A DNA stretch of 64,000 nucleotides from assembly GCF_029167375.1 (NCBI RefSeq), contig NZ_JARFTP010000024.1:1-64000 (forward strand), in the 5' to 3' direction. Source of the DNA: Tsukamurella sp. 8F. Its GTDB lineage: Bacteria > Actinomycetota > Actinomycetes > Mycobacteriales > Mycobacteriaceae. Shown in pieces: positions 43,786-53,203 of this stretch. The notes below the pieces were generated by a model. It was not told where the DNA came from. It did no database searches and saw nothing but the letters and a program-made list of their open reading frames with translations. The first letter of the stretch is position 1. Each line of letters begins with the position of its first letter. Made by a program: the position numbers and the translations under genes.

Positions 43786-45575
43786 GCGAGGCCGTCGGAG
43801 ACGGTGCCCGGACGGCCACTGAACAGGACCACGACGACTTCGACGACGAGTTCGAACCGAGCGCGCCCGAGAGCACCGAATTCGATGCGCAGCCAGGCGA
43901 CGAGGCGAACGAGCCCGCCGAGCCCCGCCGCAACGCGGGCGAACTGGTACGCGACGGCGCCTCCGGAGTCCGGACGGCCGTATCGAACGTGCTGCTGGCG
44001 CTCGACCGTCCGCTGGCGTCGTTCCACATCGTGGTCGGCCTGACGATGGTGCTCACCGTGATGGGCGTGATCATGGTGCTGTCCGCGTCGTCGGTCGAGG
44101 ACTACACGCGCAACGGTTCGGCGTACGGCCTCTTCTTCAGCCAGGTCATGTATGCGGTGATCGGCCTGGTCGCGTTCCTGGTGGCGATGCACATGCCGAT
44201 GCGCTTCCTCCGGCGGATCTCGCTGTTCGTCGTCGTCGTGTCCCTGATCCTGCTGGTCGCGGTGCTGGTGCCGGGCATCGGCACGATGGTCGACGGCGGT
44301 CGCCGCTGGATCGAGATGGGCCCGATCACCCTGCAGCCCTCGGAGCTCGCAAAGGTCGCGCTGATCCTGTGGGGCGCGCATCTGCTCGCGGATAAGCGCC
44401 CCGACTCGACGCTCAAGGAGCTGACGGTGCCGCTGGTGCCCGTGGGCCTGCTGATCGCCGCGCTCATCGCGAAGGAGCCGAACCTGTCGACCGCGATCAT
44501 CATCGCGATCGTCGTCGGTACCCTGCTGTACTTCGCCGGGCTGCCGGTGCGGATCTTCGTGAGCCTCATCGCGGCCGGAGTCGCCGCAGCCATCATCCTC
44601 GCGTTCACCGAGGGCTACCGGTCGGCGCGCGTGCGCTCGTTCATCGGCGGTTTCACCGGGGCGGCCAACGACCACCTCGGCGCCGACTACCAGACCACCC
44701 AGGCCAAGTACTCGCTCGCGGACGGCGGATTCTTCGGCGTCGGGCTCGGCGGCTCGAAGGCCAAGTGGAACTACCTGCCCAATGCGAAGAACGACTTCAT
44801 CTTCGCGATCATCGGCGAGGAACTCGGCTACGTGGGTGCGGCGGTGACGATCGCGATGTTCGCGCTGCTCACGTGGGTGGGCCTGCGAATCGCGCGGCGC
44901 AATGCGGACCCGTTCGTCCGGCTCACGGCCGCGACCATCACGACGCTGATCGCGACGCAGGCGATCATCAACATGGGCTACGTCGTCGGGCTGCTGCCCG
45001 TGACCGGTATCCAGCTCCCGCTGCTCTCCGCGGGCGGTAACTCGATCATCATGGTGCTGTTCATGTTCGGCCTGCTGGCGAGCGCTGCCAGGCACGAACC
45101 CGAGGCGGTGGCGGCACTGAGCACCGGTCGCGACAGCCGCTTCGGGCGCTGGATGCGGTTGCCCACGCCGCGACCCTACGTCGCGCCGTACCGTGCAACC
45201 CCCGACCCCCGCCGCGGGAAGGGGCGCCCCGGACCGGGCGCGGCCGGCCCCCGTGGCGCACGCGTCGCGAGCCCTGAGATGTACCGTCGCGCACCGCGCG
45301 GGGCGGGATCGTACGGCCGCGTCTCCGGCCCGTCGCCCTACGACCGTCAGCCCTATGACGACCCCAGGTGGGGCCGCCCGGCGCCCCGCACCGCCGGACG
45401 TCCTGCGCCCCGCACCAGTGGCGGCCCGGCGCCCCGCACCAGTGGACGCTCCGCGTCCGTGGCCCAGCCCTGGCGCCGTGGCGGCGTCGGCCAGGCACAG
45501 GGCCGCTCCGCCCGGTCCGAGGGCCGTTCGGCCGAGCCTCGCGCCACCCGCACCGACCGGAGGAGACGATCCTGA
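43782..45575 (+). CDS. ftsW: Septal peptidoglycan glycosyltransferase FtsW
   Basis: A 597-residue SEDS polymerase that polymerises lipid II at the septum with FtsI. An acidic cytoplasmic N-terminus (1-85) is followed by about ten transmembrane helices. Conserved SEDS pieces include [29 protein letters not shown], the catalytic-Asp loop region [17 protein letters not shown] and [19 protein letters not shown]. The 130-residue C-terminal tail is Arg/Pro/Gly-rich with repeats of the form RPAPRTxG (about residues 527-555), probably a disordered interaction tail. The stop overlaps the likely CTG start of murG. Confidence 0.96.
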   Translation: MSEAVGDGARTATEQDHDDFDDEFEPSAPESTEFDAQPGDEANEPAEPRRNAGELVRDGASGVRTAVSNVLLALDRPLASFHIVVGLTMVLTVMGVIMVLSASSVEDYTRNGSAYGLFFSQVMYAVIGLVAFLVAMHMPMRFLRRISLFVVVVSLILLVAVLVPGIGTMVDGGRRWIEMGPITLQPSELAKVALILWGAHLLADKRPDSTLKELTVPLVPVGLLIAALIAKEPNLSTAIIIAIVVGTLLYFAGLPVRIFVSLIAAGVAAAIILAFTEGYRSARVRSFIGGFTGAANDHLGADYQTTQAKYSLADGGFFGVGLGGSKAKWNYLPNAKNDFIFAIIGEELGYVGAAVTIAMFALLTWVGLRIARRNADPFVRLTAATITTLIATQAIINMGYVVGLLPVTGIQLPLLSAGGNSIIMVLFMFGLLASAARHEPEAVAALSTGRDSRFGRWMRLPTPRPYVAPYRATPDPRRGKGRPGPGAAGPRGARVASPEMYRRAPRGAGSYGRVSGPSPYDRQPYDDPRWGRPAPRTAGRPAPRTSGGPAPRTSGRSASVAQPWRRGGVGQAQGRSARSEGRSAEPRATRTDRRRRS

Positions 45576-46657
45576 GCACGCCCACCCGGCCCGCATCGGT
45601 GGTCGTGGCCGGCGGCGGCACCGCCGGCCACATCGAACCCGCGATGGCCGTGGCCGATGCGGTCCAGCGGATCGACCCGGACGCACGTATCACGGCCCTC
45701 GGCACCCCGAAGGGGCTCGAGGGCCGTCTCGTGCCCGAGCGCGGCTACCGGCTCGAGATGATCCCGCCGGTGCCGCTACCTCGCAAACCGGGCCGGGACC
45801 TGCTCGAGCTGCCCGCGCGCGTCGTGGGTGCGGTGCGCCGCACGCGCCAGGTGCTGCGCGAGGTGGAGGCCGATGTGGTGGTCGGCTTCGGCGGCTACGT
45901 CGCGCTGCCCGCGTATCTCGCGGCGCGCAGCCTGAGGCTGCCCGTCGTCATCCACGAGGCGAACGCCCGCGCCGGCGTCGCCAACAAGGTGGGCGCGCGC
46001 CTCGCAACCGAGGTCTTCGCGGCCGTGCCCGACTCAGGCATCCGCGGCCGAGTCGTGGGCATGCCCGTGCGGGAGGCCATCACCTCGCTCGACCGCCGGG
46101 GGCTGCGCGCCGAGGCGCGTGCCCACTTCGGTCTGCCGGGCGACGGCCCCGTGGTCCTCGTGTTCGGCGGCAGCCAGGGCGCGCTGCGGCTGAACGAGGG
46201 GATCTCCGGCGCGGCGCCGGAGCTCGCGTCGGCGGGGGTCGGCGTGCTGCACGCGTACGGGCCCAAGAACACCCTCGACGTCAGCGAGCCCGGCTACGTG
46301 GCCGTGCCGTATCTGACCCGCATGGACCTGGCCTATGCCGCGGCGGACCTGGCCGTCTGCCGGTCGGGGGCCATGACCGTGGCCGAGGTCGCGTCGGTCG
46401 GCCTGCCGGCGGTGTACGTGCCGCTCCCGCACGGCAACGGCGAGCAGGCGCTCAACGCGCGGCCCGTGGTCGACGCGGGGGGTGGCATCATGGTTGCCGA
46501 CAGCGACTTCACCCCGGGCTACGTCCGCGACACCGTGGCGCCGCTCGCCCTCGACGGCGACCGGCTCGCCGCGATGGGGACGGCGGCCGCGGGATGCGGT
46601 CACCGGGACGCTGCGGGCACCGTCGCCGCGGCGGCGCTGGACCTCGCCCGGCGCTGA
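45572..46657 (+). CDS. murG: Lipid II synthase MurG (GlcNAc transferase), probable CTG start
   Basis: A 361-residue GT28 enzyme transferring GlcNAc to lipid I on the inner membrane face. Signatures are [59 protein letters not shown] and the UDP-GlcNAc site with [26 protein letters not shown]. The best ribosome site (AGGAGA, 45561-45566) points to a CTG at 45572 that overlaps the ftsW stop as CTGA. The next in-frame GTG (45599) lacks a ribosome site and would begin the protein four residues before the first glycine motif. The upstream ATG at 45368 lies deep in ftsW. Confidence 0.93.
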   Translation: MSTPTRPASVVVAGGGTAGHIEPAMAVADAVQRIDPDARITALGTPKGLEGRLVPERGYRLEMIPPVPLPRKPGRDLLELPARVVGAVRRTRQVLREVEADVVVGFGGYVALPAYLAARSLRLPVVIHEANARAGVANKVGARLATEVFAAVPDSGIRGRVVGMPVREAITSLDRRGLRAEARAHFGLPGDGPVVLVFGGSQGALRLNEGISGAAPELASAGVGVLHAYGPKNTLDVSEPGYVAVPYLTRMDLAYAAADLAVCRSGAMTVAEVASVGLPAVYVPLPHGNGEQALNARPVVDAGGGIMVADSDFTPGYVRDTVAPLALDGDRLAAMGTAAAGCGHRDAAGTVAAAALDLARR

Positions 46658-46706
46658 GATTCGAGACGCCGCGGCCGGGAGCTTCAGCCACGGCACGAGA
46701 GAGAAG

Positions 46707-48197
46707 ATGGGACTGCAGTCGGTGACATCGGTACAGGCGGGCCTGCCCGAGCGGTTGCGACGCGTGCACATGGTGGGTATCGGCGGAGCCGGTATGTCCG
46801 GGATCGCTCGGATCCTGCTCGCGCGCGGGGGTCAGGTCTCCGGCTCGGACGCCAAGGAGAGCCGGGGTGTTCTGGCACTGCGGGCGCGCGGCGCGCAGAT
46901 CGCGGTCGGCCACAGCCCTGAGGCGCTGGATCTGCTCGAGGGCGGCCCCTCGGTCGTGGTCACGACGCACGCCGCCATCCCGAAGGACAACCCCGAGCTC
47001 GTGGAGGCGCGCCGGCGCGGCATCCCCGTGATCCTGCGGCCGGAGGTCCTCGCCGACCTCATGGAGGGCTATCGGACCCTGCTCGTATCCGGCACCCACG
47101 GCAAGACGTCGACGACGTCGATGGCGGTCGTCGGCCTGCAGCACTGCGGCGCGAACCCCTCGTTCGCGGTGGGCGGCGAGCTCAACGAGTCCGGCACCAA
47201 CGCGTTCCACGGCAGCGGCGACGTCTTCGTGGCGGAGGCCGACGAGTCCGACGGCTCACTCCTGCAGTACTCGCCCGACGTCGTAGTGGTCACCAACGTC
47301 GAGGCCGACCACCTGGACTTCTTCGGCACCGCCGAGAAGTACGTCGAGGTGTTCGACGCGTTCCTCGCACGCGTGCGCCCGGGTGGCGCCGTCGTCGCGT
47401 GCCTCGACGACCCGGGATCAGCCTCGCTCGCGCAGCGCAACCACGCCGCCCTTCGGACGCGCGGGGTCTCCGTCTTCGGCTATGGAGAGGGGCTGCACAC
47501 CGACCTGGCGCCCGACGTCACGTTGATCGCGACCCTCGTGGACTACAAGCCGCGTGCCGAGGGCGGCCTGCTGCGCGTCCGGTTCTCCGACGAGCACCGC
47601 ACGGTGAGCGAGCGCGCGTTGGTCCTCTCGGTGCCCGGTAAACACATGGCGCTCAATGCTATCGGCGCCACCATCGCGTCGGTGTGCCTGGGCTACCCGA
47701 CGCCCAAGGTGATCGAGGGTATCGAGAGCTTCGGGGGAGTGCACCGCCGGTTCCAGCTGCGCGGCACCGAGAGCGGCGTACGGGTCTTCGACGACTACGC
47801 CCATCACCCGACCGAGGTCCGCGCGGTCCTCACCGCAGCCCGCGATATGACGGAGAAGACCGGCGAAGGCTCACGCGTGATCGTGGTGTTCCAGCCGCAC
47901 CTGTACTCCCGTACCGAATCGTTCGCGGAGGAGTTCGGCACGGCCCTCTCGCTCGCCGACGAGGCCGTCGTGCTGGACGTGTACGGCGCGCGCGAAGAGC
48001 CCGTCCCCGGCGTGACGGGCAAGCTGATCGCCGACCACGTGACCGCCACGGTCCACTACGAGCCCAACGTGTCCCGCGTTCCGTCGACGGTCAAGGGACT
48101 GGCACGGCCGGGCGATATCGTCATCACGATGGGCGCGGGGGATGTGACCCTCCAGGGGCCCGCGATCCTCACAGCTCTTGCCGAGGCGGGCCGTTGA
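46707..48197 (+). CDS. murC: UDP-N-acetylmuramate:L-alanine ligase
   Basis: A 496-residue Mur ligase attaching L-Ala to UDP-MurNAc. Signatures: [47 protein letters not shown] (ATP loop), [40 protein letters not shown] and [14 protein letters not shown]. The ATG used has a GAGAGAGAAG stretch just upstream, 49 bp after murG. A later GTG (giving TSVQAG) is the alternative. The 3' end overlaps the ftsQ TTG. Confidence 0.96.
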   Translation: MGLQSVTSVQAGLPERLRRVHMVGIGGAGMSGIARILLARGGQVSGSDAKESRGVLALRARGAQIAVGHSPEALDLLEGGPSVVVTTHAAIPKDNPELVEARRRGIPVILRPEVLADLMEGYRTLLVSGTHGKTSTTSMAVVGLQHCGANPSFAVGGELNESGTNAFHGSGDVFVAEADESDGSLLQYSPDVVVVTNVEADHLDFFGTAEKYVEVFDAFLARVRPGGAVVACLDDPGSASLAQRNHAALRTRGVSVFGYGEGLHTDLAPDVTLIATLVDYKPRAEGGLLRVRFSDEHRTVSERALVLSVPGKHMALNAIGATIASVCLGYPTPKVIEGIESFGGVHRRFQLRGTESGVRVFDDYAHHPTEVRAVLTAARDMTEKTGEGSRVIVVFQPHLYSRTESFAEEFGTALSLADEAVVLDVYGAREEPVPGVTGKLIADHVTATVHYEPNVSRVPSTVKGLARPGDIVITMGAGDVTLQGPAILTALAEAGR

Positions 48198-48904
48198 GTT
48201 CTCGCGTCGAGGGGAGCCGCCGCCGGATCCCGGGGCTGTTGCCGCTGCTGGTCGCCTTCGGGGCGGTGGCTGTGCTCGTGGGCATCGTCGCCGCCCTGTA
48301 TTTCAGCCCGCTGCTGTCCGTACGCAGTGTCGAGGTGACCGGCGCGACCAATGCGCCGCAGGATCGCGTCGCCGCGGCCGTCGACGGGCTGAAGGGGAGG
48401 CCGCTGATGCAACTGCAGCGGTCGGAGCGAGACGCCGCCGCGGTGCGCGTCGCCGAGGTGAGCCCATGGATCGACAGTGCGACGGTGACCGTCAAGTACC
48501 CGTCGTCGGTCGTCGTGCACGTGGTGGAGCGGGAGGTCGTCGCGTACGCGTCCATCCGCGGCGCGACCGCGCTCGTCGACGCCAAGGGCACCCCCTTCCT
48601 GCAGGTGGCCAAGCCGCCCTCGTTCACGCCCCGGCTGACGACGTCGAATCCGTCGTCCGGTGATGCAGACACCCGCGCCGCACTCGCGGTGCTCACGTCC
48701 CTGCCCGCCGATCTGCGCGGCCAGGTCAAGGAGATCGGGGCCGAGTCGCCCGCCGCTGTGCGTATCGTCCTGCACGACAAGCGGATCGTGCTCTGGGGCG
48801 ACGACACCCTGACAGGCGAGAAGGCCACTGCGCTGCGGACGGTCCTCACTCGCCCGGGCCACGAGTACACCGTCGTCAACCCCGCGGTGCCGACGGCCAA
48901 GTAG
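48194..48904 (+). CDS. ftsQ: Cell division protein FtsQ
   Basis: A 236-residue bitopic divisome protein. A very short cytoplasmic tail (about 13 residues) precedes one transmembrane helix ([23 protein letters not shown]). The POTRA domain begins [22 protein letters not shown] and the beta domain has [24 protein letters not shown] and [12 protein letters not shown]. The TTG start overlaps the murC stop (TTGA) behind GAGGCGGG. It is about 80 residues shorter than M. tuberculosis FtsQ, and the loss is all in the N-terminal cytoplasmic tail. Confidence 0.93.
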   Translation: MSSRVEGSRRRIPGLLPLLVAFGAVAVLVGIVAALYFSPLLSVRSVEVTGATNAPQDRVAAAVDGLKGRPLMQLQRSERDAAAVRVAEVSPWIDSATVTVKYPSSVVVHVVEREVVAYASIRGATALVDAKGTPFLQVAKPPSFTPRLTTSNPSSGDADTRAALAVLTSLPADLRGQVKEIGAESPAAVRIVLHDKRIVLWGDDTLTGEKATALRTVLTRPGHEYTVVNPAVPTAK

Positions 48905-49039
48905 ATCGGTTCGACACGACGCCCCGGTGACGAGAGCGCTCTGTCCCGACACCACATGGTCGCCTGGCCCGATGAGATTCCGAGGGAATTCCCCGACACG
49001 CGGCGCGCCTAACAGACGCGACCGGTGTCGGCGCATACG

Positions 49040-49068
49040 TTGTTCCACGAGCAGCTACTTGACATAAT
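49040..49068 (+). promoter_or_regulatory. Candidate ftsZ promoter
   Basis: The 287-bp ftsQ-ftsZ spacer is the largest inside the cluster and holds no gene. TTGTTC (49040-49045) and CATAAT (49063-49068) are 17 bases apart in an AT-rich island, giving a leader of about 115 bases. A second TAGGGT about 25 bases further on could be another -10 box. Several promoters in front of ftsZ are usual in actinobacteria. Confidence 0.5.
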
Positions 49069-49191
49069 TCTAAGCCTGTGGTTGAGGTTTAGGGTTTGCC
49101 CGGGTGGCGGGCCTCGCCGGGCCGCGCTCCCCACAACGAAGACGCACCCACCACGAAGACTCACCATCGATACCAGGAAGGCGACAGCGCT

Positions 49192-50355
49192 ATGACGCCC
49201 CCGCACAACTACCTCGCCGTAATCAAGGTCGTCGGCATCGGCGGTGGCGGCGTGAACGCCGTTAACCGGATGATCGAGCAGGGCCTCAAGGGCGTTGAGT
49301 TCATCGCGATCAACACCGATGCCCAGGCCCTCATCATGAGCGACGCCGACGTCAAGCTCGACGTCGGGCGCGACTCCACCCGCGGGCTCGGCGCCGGCGC
49401 CGACCCCGAGGTGGGACGCAAGGCCGCCGAGGACGCCAAGGACGAGATCGAGGAGCTCCTCAAGGGAGCCGACATGGTCTTCGTCACCGCGGGTGAAGGA
49501 GGCGGCACCGGCACCGGCGGCGCCCCCGTCGTCGCGTCGATCGCCCGGAAGCTCGGCGCACTCACCGTCGGCGTCGTGACCCGCCCCTTCACGTTCGAGG
49601 GTGCGCGCCGCGGCAAGCAGGCCGAACAGGGCATCACCTCCCTGCGTGAGGCTTGCGACACCCTCATCGTGATTCCCAACGACCGGCTGCTGCAGCTGGG
49701 CGACGCCAATGTCTCCGCGCTGGACGCCTTCAAGAGCGCCGACGAGGTCCTCCTCAACGGTGTCCAGGGCATCACCGACCTGATCACCACTCCGGGCCTG
49801 ATCAACGTCGACTTCGCGGACGTCAAGTCAGTGATGGCCGGCGCGGGCAGCGCCCTGATGGGTATCGGCTCCTCGCGTGGCGAGGGTCGTGCGCTCAAGG
49901 CCGCCGAGGCCGCGGTCAACTCGCCGCTGCTGGAGACGTCGATGGATGGTGCCCACGGCGTCCTCATCTCGATCGCCGGCGGCAGCGACCTCGGGCTGTT
50001 CGAGATCAACGAGGCGGCATCACTGGTGCAGGAGGCCTCGCATCCGGACGCGAACATCATCTTCGGCACCGTGATCGACGACAACCTCGGGGACGAGGTG
50101 CGCATCACCGTGGTCGCGGCGGGATTCGACGGCACCGCGACGCCCAAGCAGCGTCCCGCCCAGGGGGCCGCGCCGCGTCAGGCGCAGCATGCGGCCGAGC
50201 CGGAGCCCGATCAGCAGTCGGCAGCGCGTCCGCGCAGCAACGTCTTCGCCCAGCCCCCGCGCCAGGGTGATCCGTTCGCTCAGCCGGCGCGCGCGCAGCG
50301 GCCGCGATACGACGACGACCTGGACGTGGACGTCCCGGACTTCATGCGTCGCTGA
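49192..50355 (+). CDS. ftsZ: Cell division protein FtsZ
   Basis: A 387-residue tubulin homologue that forms the Z ring. The N-terminus has [17 protein letters not shown], the GTP signature [10 protein letters not shown] is at 101-110, and the synergy loop is in [21 protein letters not shown] Gln/Pro-rich linker (about 320-370) leads to the conserved C-terminal peptide ([13 protein letters not shown]), which binds SepF and FtsW in actinobacteria. An AGGAAGG ribosome site lies about ten bases before the ATG. A strong terminator follows. Confidence 0.98.
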   Translation: MTPPHNYLAVIKVVGIGGGGVNAVNRMIEQGLKGVEFIAINTDAQALIMSDADVKLDVGRDSTRGLGAGADPEVGRKAAEDAKDEIEELLKGADMVFVTAGEGGGTGTGGAPVVASIARKLGALTVGVVTRPFTFEGARRGKQAEQGITSLREACDTLIVIPNDRLLQLGDANVSALDAFKSADEVLLNGVQGITDLITTPGLINVDFADVKSVMAGAGSALMGIGSSRGEGRALKAAEAAVNSPLLETSMDGAHGVLISIAGGSDLGLFEINEAASLVQEASHPDANIIFGTVIDDNLGDEVRITVVAAGFDGTATPKQRPAQGAAPRQAQHAAEPEPDQQSAARPRSNVFAQPPRQGDPFAQPARAQRPRYDDDLDVDVPDFMRR

Positions 50356-50371
50356 CCTCCCGGAACGCACA

Positions 50372-50415
50372 GCGGGCACGCACCTATACTGGGTGCGTGC
50401 CCGCTTCTTTTTCTT
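50372..50415 (+). terminator. ftsZ terminator with an embedded promoter for the next gene
   Basis: A perfect 13-bp stem (GCGGGCACGCACC, 50372-50384, with GGTGCGTGCCCGC, 50392-50404), a seven-base loop and a T-rich run make a textbook intrinsic terminator 17 bases after the ftsZ stop. The loop contains TATACT, and six bases later, inside the right arm, comes the GTG of pgeF. The same bases therefore appear to be terminator, -10 box and start codon region. Confidence 0.85.
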
Positions 50416-51173
50416 CTGAGCCAAATGCATTGCCCGGCAATGATTTTCGTGTGCGAAGGGTGATCACCACCCGCGCGGGCGGCTTCTCCGGGCCGCCCTA
50501 TGCGTCGTTCAACCTCGGCGACCACGTGGGCGACGACCCGGCCGCCGTCGCCGCGAACCGCAGTCGCCTCGCGCAATCGATATCGGTGCCCGAGGAGCGG
50601 ATGGTGTGGATGGAGCAGATCCACAGCCGCACGGTCGCCATCGTCGACGGTCCGCAGGACGGCCCGGTCGAGGCGTGCGACGGCATCGTGACGAACGTGC
50701 CAGGGTTGGCCCTTGCCGTGCTCACTGCGGACTGCGTGCCCCTCCTGCTCTCGGACGACGACGCCGGGGTCGTCGCCGCCGTGCACGCCGGTCGCGTGGG
50801 TGCGCGCATCGGCATCGTTCCTCGCGCCCTCGAGGCGATGGTGTCGCTGGGCGCGGCGCCCGAGCGGATCGGCGCGTTCCTCGGGCCGGCCGCGAGCGGG
50901 GCCGAGTACGAGGTCCCAGCGGACATGGCCGCCGACGTGGAGAAGCATCTGCCTGGCAGCCGGTGCCGCACGCACAAGGGCACGCACGGCCTCGACCTGC
51001 GGGCCGGCATCAGGAGGCAGCTCGAGGCGGCGGGCATCGGGGGAGTCGCGGTCGACCCGCGCTGCACCATCACGGACGCCTCCCTGTTCTCGCACCGCCG
51101 CGGCGCCCCCACGGGGCGGCTCGCGTCGGTGATCTGGATGGACCCGACGAGCCGGACGGAAGCGAGCGCATGA
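50397..51173 (+). CDS. pgeF: YfiH/PgeF-family peptidoglycan editing factor (laccase-domain) protein
   Basis: A 258-residue cytoplasmic protein of the YfiH/DUF152 family (Rv2149c-like). In E. coli the homologue removes mis-incorporated L-Ser from UDP-MurNAc peptides; other members are described as purine nucleosidases. Metal/active-site residues are in MEQIHS, LTADCVPLLL and AAVHAGRVG, and the C-terminus has DPRCTITDASLFSHRR. The start at 50397 is within the terminator stem, with a leaderless -10 (TATACT); a GTG further in (before RRVITTRAGG) is an alternative. It is coupled to yggS by ATGA. Confidence 0.9.
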   Translation: MPASFSSEPNALPGNDFRVRRVITTRAGGFSGPPYASFNLGDHVGDDPAAVAANRSRLAQSISVPEERMVWMEQIHSRTVAIVDGPQDGPVEACDGIVTNVPGLALAVLTADCVPLLLSDDDAGVVAAVHAGRVGARIGIVPRALEAMVSLGAAPERIGAFLGPAASGAEYEVPADMAADVEKHLPGSRCRTHKGTHGLDLRAGIRRQLEAAGIGGVAVDPRCTITDASLFSHRRGAPTGRLASVIWMDPTSRTEASA

Positions 51174-51880
51174 CCAGGCGCGACGAGCTGGCCTCGGGTC
51201 TGAAGGCCACGCGCGAGCGTATCGACGAGGCGTGCCGGGCGGCCGGACGAGAGCCGGGCGAGGTGCAGTTGCTCCCCGTCACCAAGTTCTTCCCCGCGTC
51301 CGACGCCGCGCTGCTCGCCGAGCTGGGATGCACCGACGTCGGCGAGAACCGCGAGCAGGAGGCGGCGAGGAAGGCGGCAGAGCTGCCACAGCTGCGGTGG
51401 CACATGCTGGGCCACATTCAGCGCAACAAGGCGAAGTCGGTCGCCCGGTGGGCGACGCTCGTGCATTCGTGCGACAGTGCGCGGCTCGCGACGGCCCTCG
51501 ACCGGTCGGCGATCGCGGCGCGCGATGCGGGCGAGCGCGACGGTCGCCTGCCCGTGCTCGTGCAGGTCAGCCTCGATGGCGACCCCGATCGCGGCGGCGT
51601 TCCCGTCGGCGACTTCGATGCGCTGGTGGCACAGGTTGCGGACGCCGACGGTCTCGAGCTCACCGGCGTGATGGGTGTCCCTCCCCTCGCCTGGGAGCCG
51701 GAGCGTGCCTTCGCGGACCTGGCCGAGAAATGGCGTGGCATACGGACGCAGTACCCCGGGGCGACGATGCTGTCGGCCGGCATGTCCGGTGATCTCGAAC
51801 TCGCCGTGCGATTCGGCTCGACGTGCGTGCGTGTCGGAACCGCGATTCTCGGTGCACGGCCCGTAATCTCTCAGCCATAA
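51170..51880 (+). CDS. yggS: YggS-family pyridoxal phosphate homeostasis protein
   Basis: A 236-residue alanine-racemase-fold PLP-binding protein (PLPBP), Rv2148c-like, which controls free PLP levels and has no known catalytic activity. The PLP lysine is in LLPVTKFFPASD. Other family pieces are DVGENREQEAARKAAEL, RWHMLGHIQRNKAKSVARWATLVHSCDS and the phosphate-binding LSAGMSGDLELAVRFGSTCVRVGTAILG. Its ATG overlaps the pgeF stop. Confidence 0.95.
   Translation: MTRRDELASGLKATRERIDEACRAAGREPGEVQLLPVTKFFPASDAALLAELGCTDVGENREQEAARKAAELPQLRWHMLGHIQRNKAKSVARWATLVHSCDSARLATALDRSAIAARDAGERDGRLPVLVQVSLDGDPDRGGVPVGDFDALVAQVADADGLELTGVMGVPPLAWEPERAFADLAEKWRGIRTQYPGATMLSAGMSGDLELAVRFGSTCVRVGTAILGARPVISQP
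51864..51869 (+). promoter_or_regulatory. Possible -10 box for sepF
   Basis: TAATCT at the end of yggS could start a sepF transcript with a leader of about 64 bases. No clear -35 is visible. Confidence 0.35.
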
Positions 51881-51939
51881 CGTCAGTCACAGCAGTCACA
51901 CGGCCGACGAAGGCGCGCCGAGGGAAGGTCACGATTTCG

Positions 51940-52617
51940 ATGAGCACACTGCACAAGGTCAAGCAGTACTTCGGCATGGTGCCGCTGGAGGAGTACGACG
52001 ACCGTTACCTCGACAGCGCCACCCCCGAGCCGCGGGCACACGCGGCTCGGCGGCGGAACCTGGACGACGAGTACGACGGCTACGAGGGCGATTACCGTCC
52101 CGCGTACCACGGCGACCGCGGCTACGGGTACGGCGGCCGGGAGGACGACTACGACTACGGACGTGGGCGCGACTACGGCTACGAGGAGGCGTATGAGCCT
52201 GCACCGCGACCGGCCCGCCTGGAGCCGCTGCGTTCGCCCGAGCGCCTGGACGCCCGCGCCGATCTGCACCGCCCGGCTCCGACGACCCGCGGAGCGCTCG
52301 CGGTCGACCCCCGCGTCGAGCAGGCGGCGGATGTGAGCGCGCTGTCCCGGATCGTGACGCTGAAGCCGTCCGCGTACGAGGACGCCCGAACGATCGGCGA
52401 GAAGTACCGCGAAGGTACGCCCGTCGTCATGGATCTCACGGCTATGGAGAACGCTGACGCCAAGCGTCTCGTCGACTTCGCGGCCGGGCTCGCGTTCGCG
52501 CTGCGTGGTTCGTTCGACCGTCTCGCGCCCAAGGTCTTCATCCTGTCGACCGCCGACATCGATGTGACGGCCGAGGAGCGGGCACGGATCGCCGAATCCG
52601 GCTTCTACACCAACTGA
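51940..52617 (+). CDS. sepF: Cell division protein SepF
   Basis: A 225-residue FtsZ membrane tether. The N-terminal amphipathic helix region (STLHKVKQYFGMVPLEEY) should bind the membrane. The middle (about residues 40-90) is a Tyr/Gly/Asp-rich low-complexity linker with at least fifteen tyrosines. The C-terminal SepF domain (about 135-225) has RIVTLKPSAYEDARTIGEKY, VMDLTAMENADAKRLVDFAAG and LSTADIDVTAEERARIAESG. A GGGAAGG ribosome site precedes the ATG. It is essential in actinobacteria because FtsA and ZipA are absent. Confidence 0.96.
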   Translation: MSTLHKVKQYFGMVPLEEYDDRYLDSATPEPRAHAARRRNLDDEYDGYEGDYRPAYHGDRGYGYGGREDDYDYGRGRDYGYEEAYEPAPRPARLEPLRSPERLDARADLHRPAPTTRGALAVDPRVEQAADVSALSRIVTLKPSAYEDARTIGEKYREGTPVVMDLTAMENADAKRLVDFAAGLAFALRGSFDRLAPKVFILSTADIDVTAEERARIAESGFYTN

Positions 52618-52682
52618 CACACCGCTACCCGGTGTGGTAGGGCCGCTTAGCCCGAGCATCCACCACCGGAGAGACACCGGTC

Positions 52683-52718
52683 CGAGCCCCCTGCGCATGC
52701 GCCGCGCAAGGGGGCTCG
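52683..52718 (+). terminator. Hairpin after sepF
   Basis: CGAGCCCCCTGCGC pairs with GCGCAAGGGGGCTCG through one bulged A, forming a stable stem 65 bases after the sepF stop. It probably ends the dcw transcript; no T tract follows. Confidence 0.65.
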
Positions 52719-52767
52719 CGGCGTTCGTCAGGGCCTCGCGACGTTCGACGGCCGCGGATCAGGCAGA

Positions 52768-53058
52768 GTGGTAACCGTGCATGGTCTGTTACTCGCGATC
52801 CACGTGTTCCTGGTGCTGTTCCTCGTACTGCTCCTGATACGCCTGGTGTTCGAGGTTGTTAAGTCGCTGGCCCGGGACTGGAATCCGTCGGGCTTCGGTG
52901 TGGTGCTGCTCGAGGCCGTGTTCACGGTCACGGATCCACCGATCAAGCTGTTACGCCGCCTGATCCCGCCGATCCGCCTCGGAGCCGTCCGTTTGGACCT
53001 GTCGATGCTGGTCCTGTTCATCCTGATCGGCATCCTGCAGCAGGTGATCCCGTACTGA
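52768..53058 (+). CDS. YggT-family membrane protein
   Basis: A 96-residue membrane protein with two hydrophobic segments (LLLAIHVFLVLFLVLLLIRLVF and LSMLVLFILIGILQQVIPY) flanking the conserved DPPIKLLRRLIPP loop of the YggT family (Rv2146c-like). The family occurs between sepF and divIVA in many Gram-positive bacteria; the function is unknown but is tied to envelope growth by context. GTG start; a second GTG two codons later is possible. Confidence 0.9.
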   Translation: MVTVHGLLLAIHVFLVLFLVLLLIRLVFEVVKSLARDWNPSGFGVVLLEAVFTVTDPPIKLLRRLIPPIRLGAVRLDLSMLVLFILIGILQQVIPY

Positions 53059-53203
53059 TCCGCAGGAGTGATTCGGGCATTTTGGCTTGTATGTGACTAG
53101 GTGATGAGGAACGAACGGGTCTAGTGTGACAGGATGTGCTCTAGTTACAGTGTTATCCGACTGACTTGAGCAGCATCGACCGCCGACGTGAGGGGAAAGA
53201 GAA

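Noticed and set aside
45368-45571. Upstream ATG that would extend MurG by 68 residues
   Set aside because: It lies inside ftsW coding sequence, gives a His/Arg/Pro-rich sequence with no similarity to MurG, and has no ribosome site.
48194-48904. FtsQ as a truncated or broken gene because it is shorter than mycobacterial FtsQ
   Set aside because: The membrane helix, POTRA domain and beta domain are intact and in frame; only the variable cytoplasmic tail is short.
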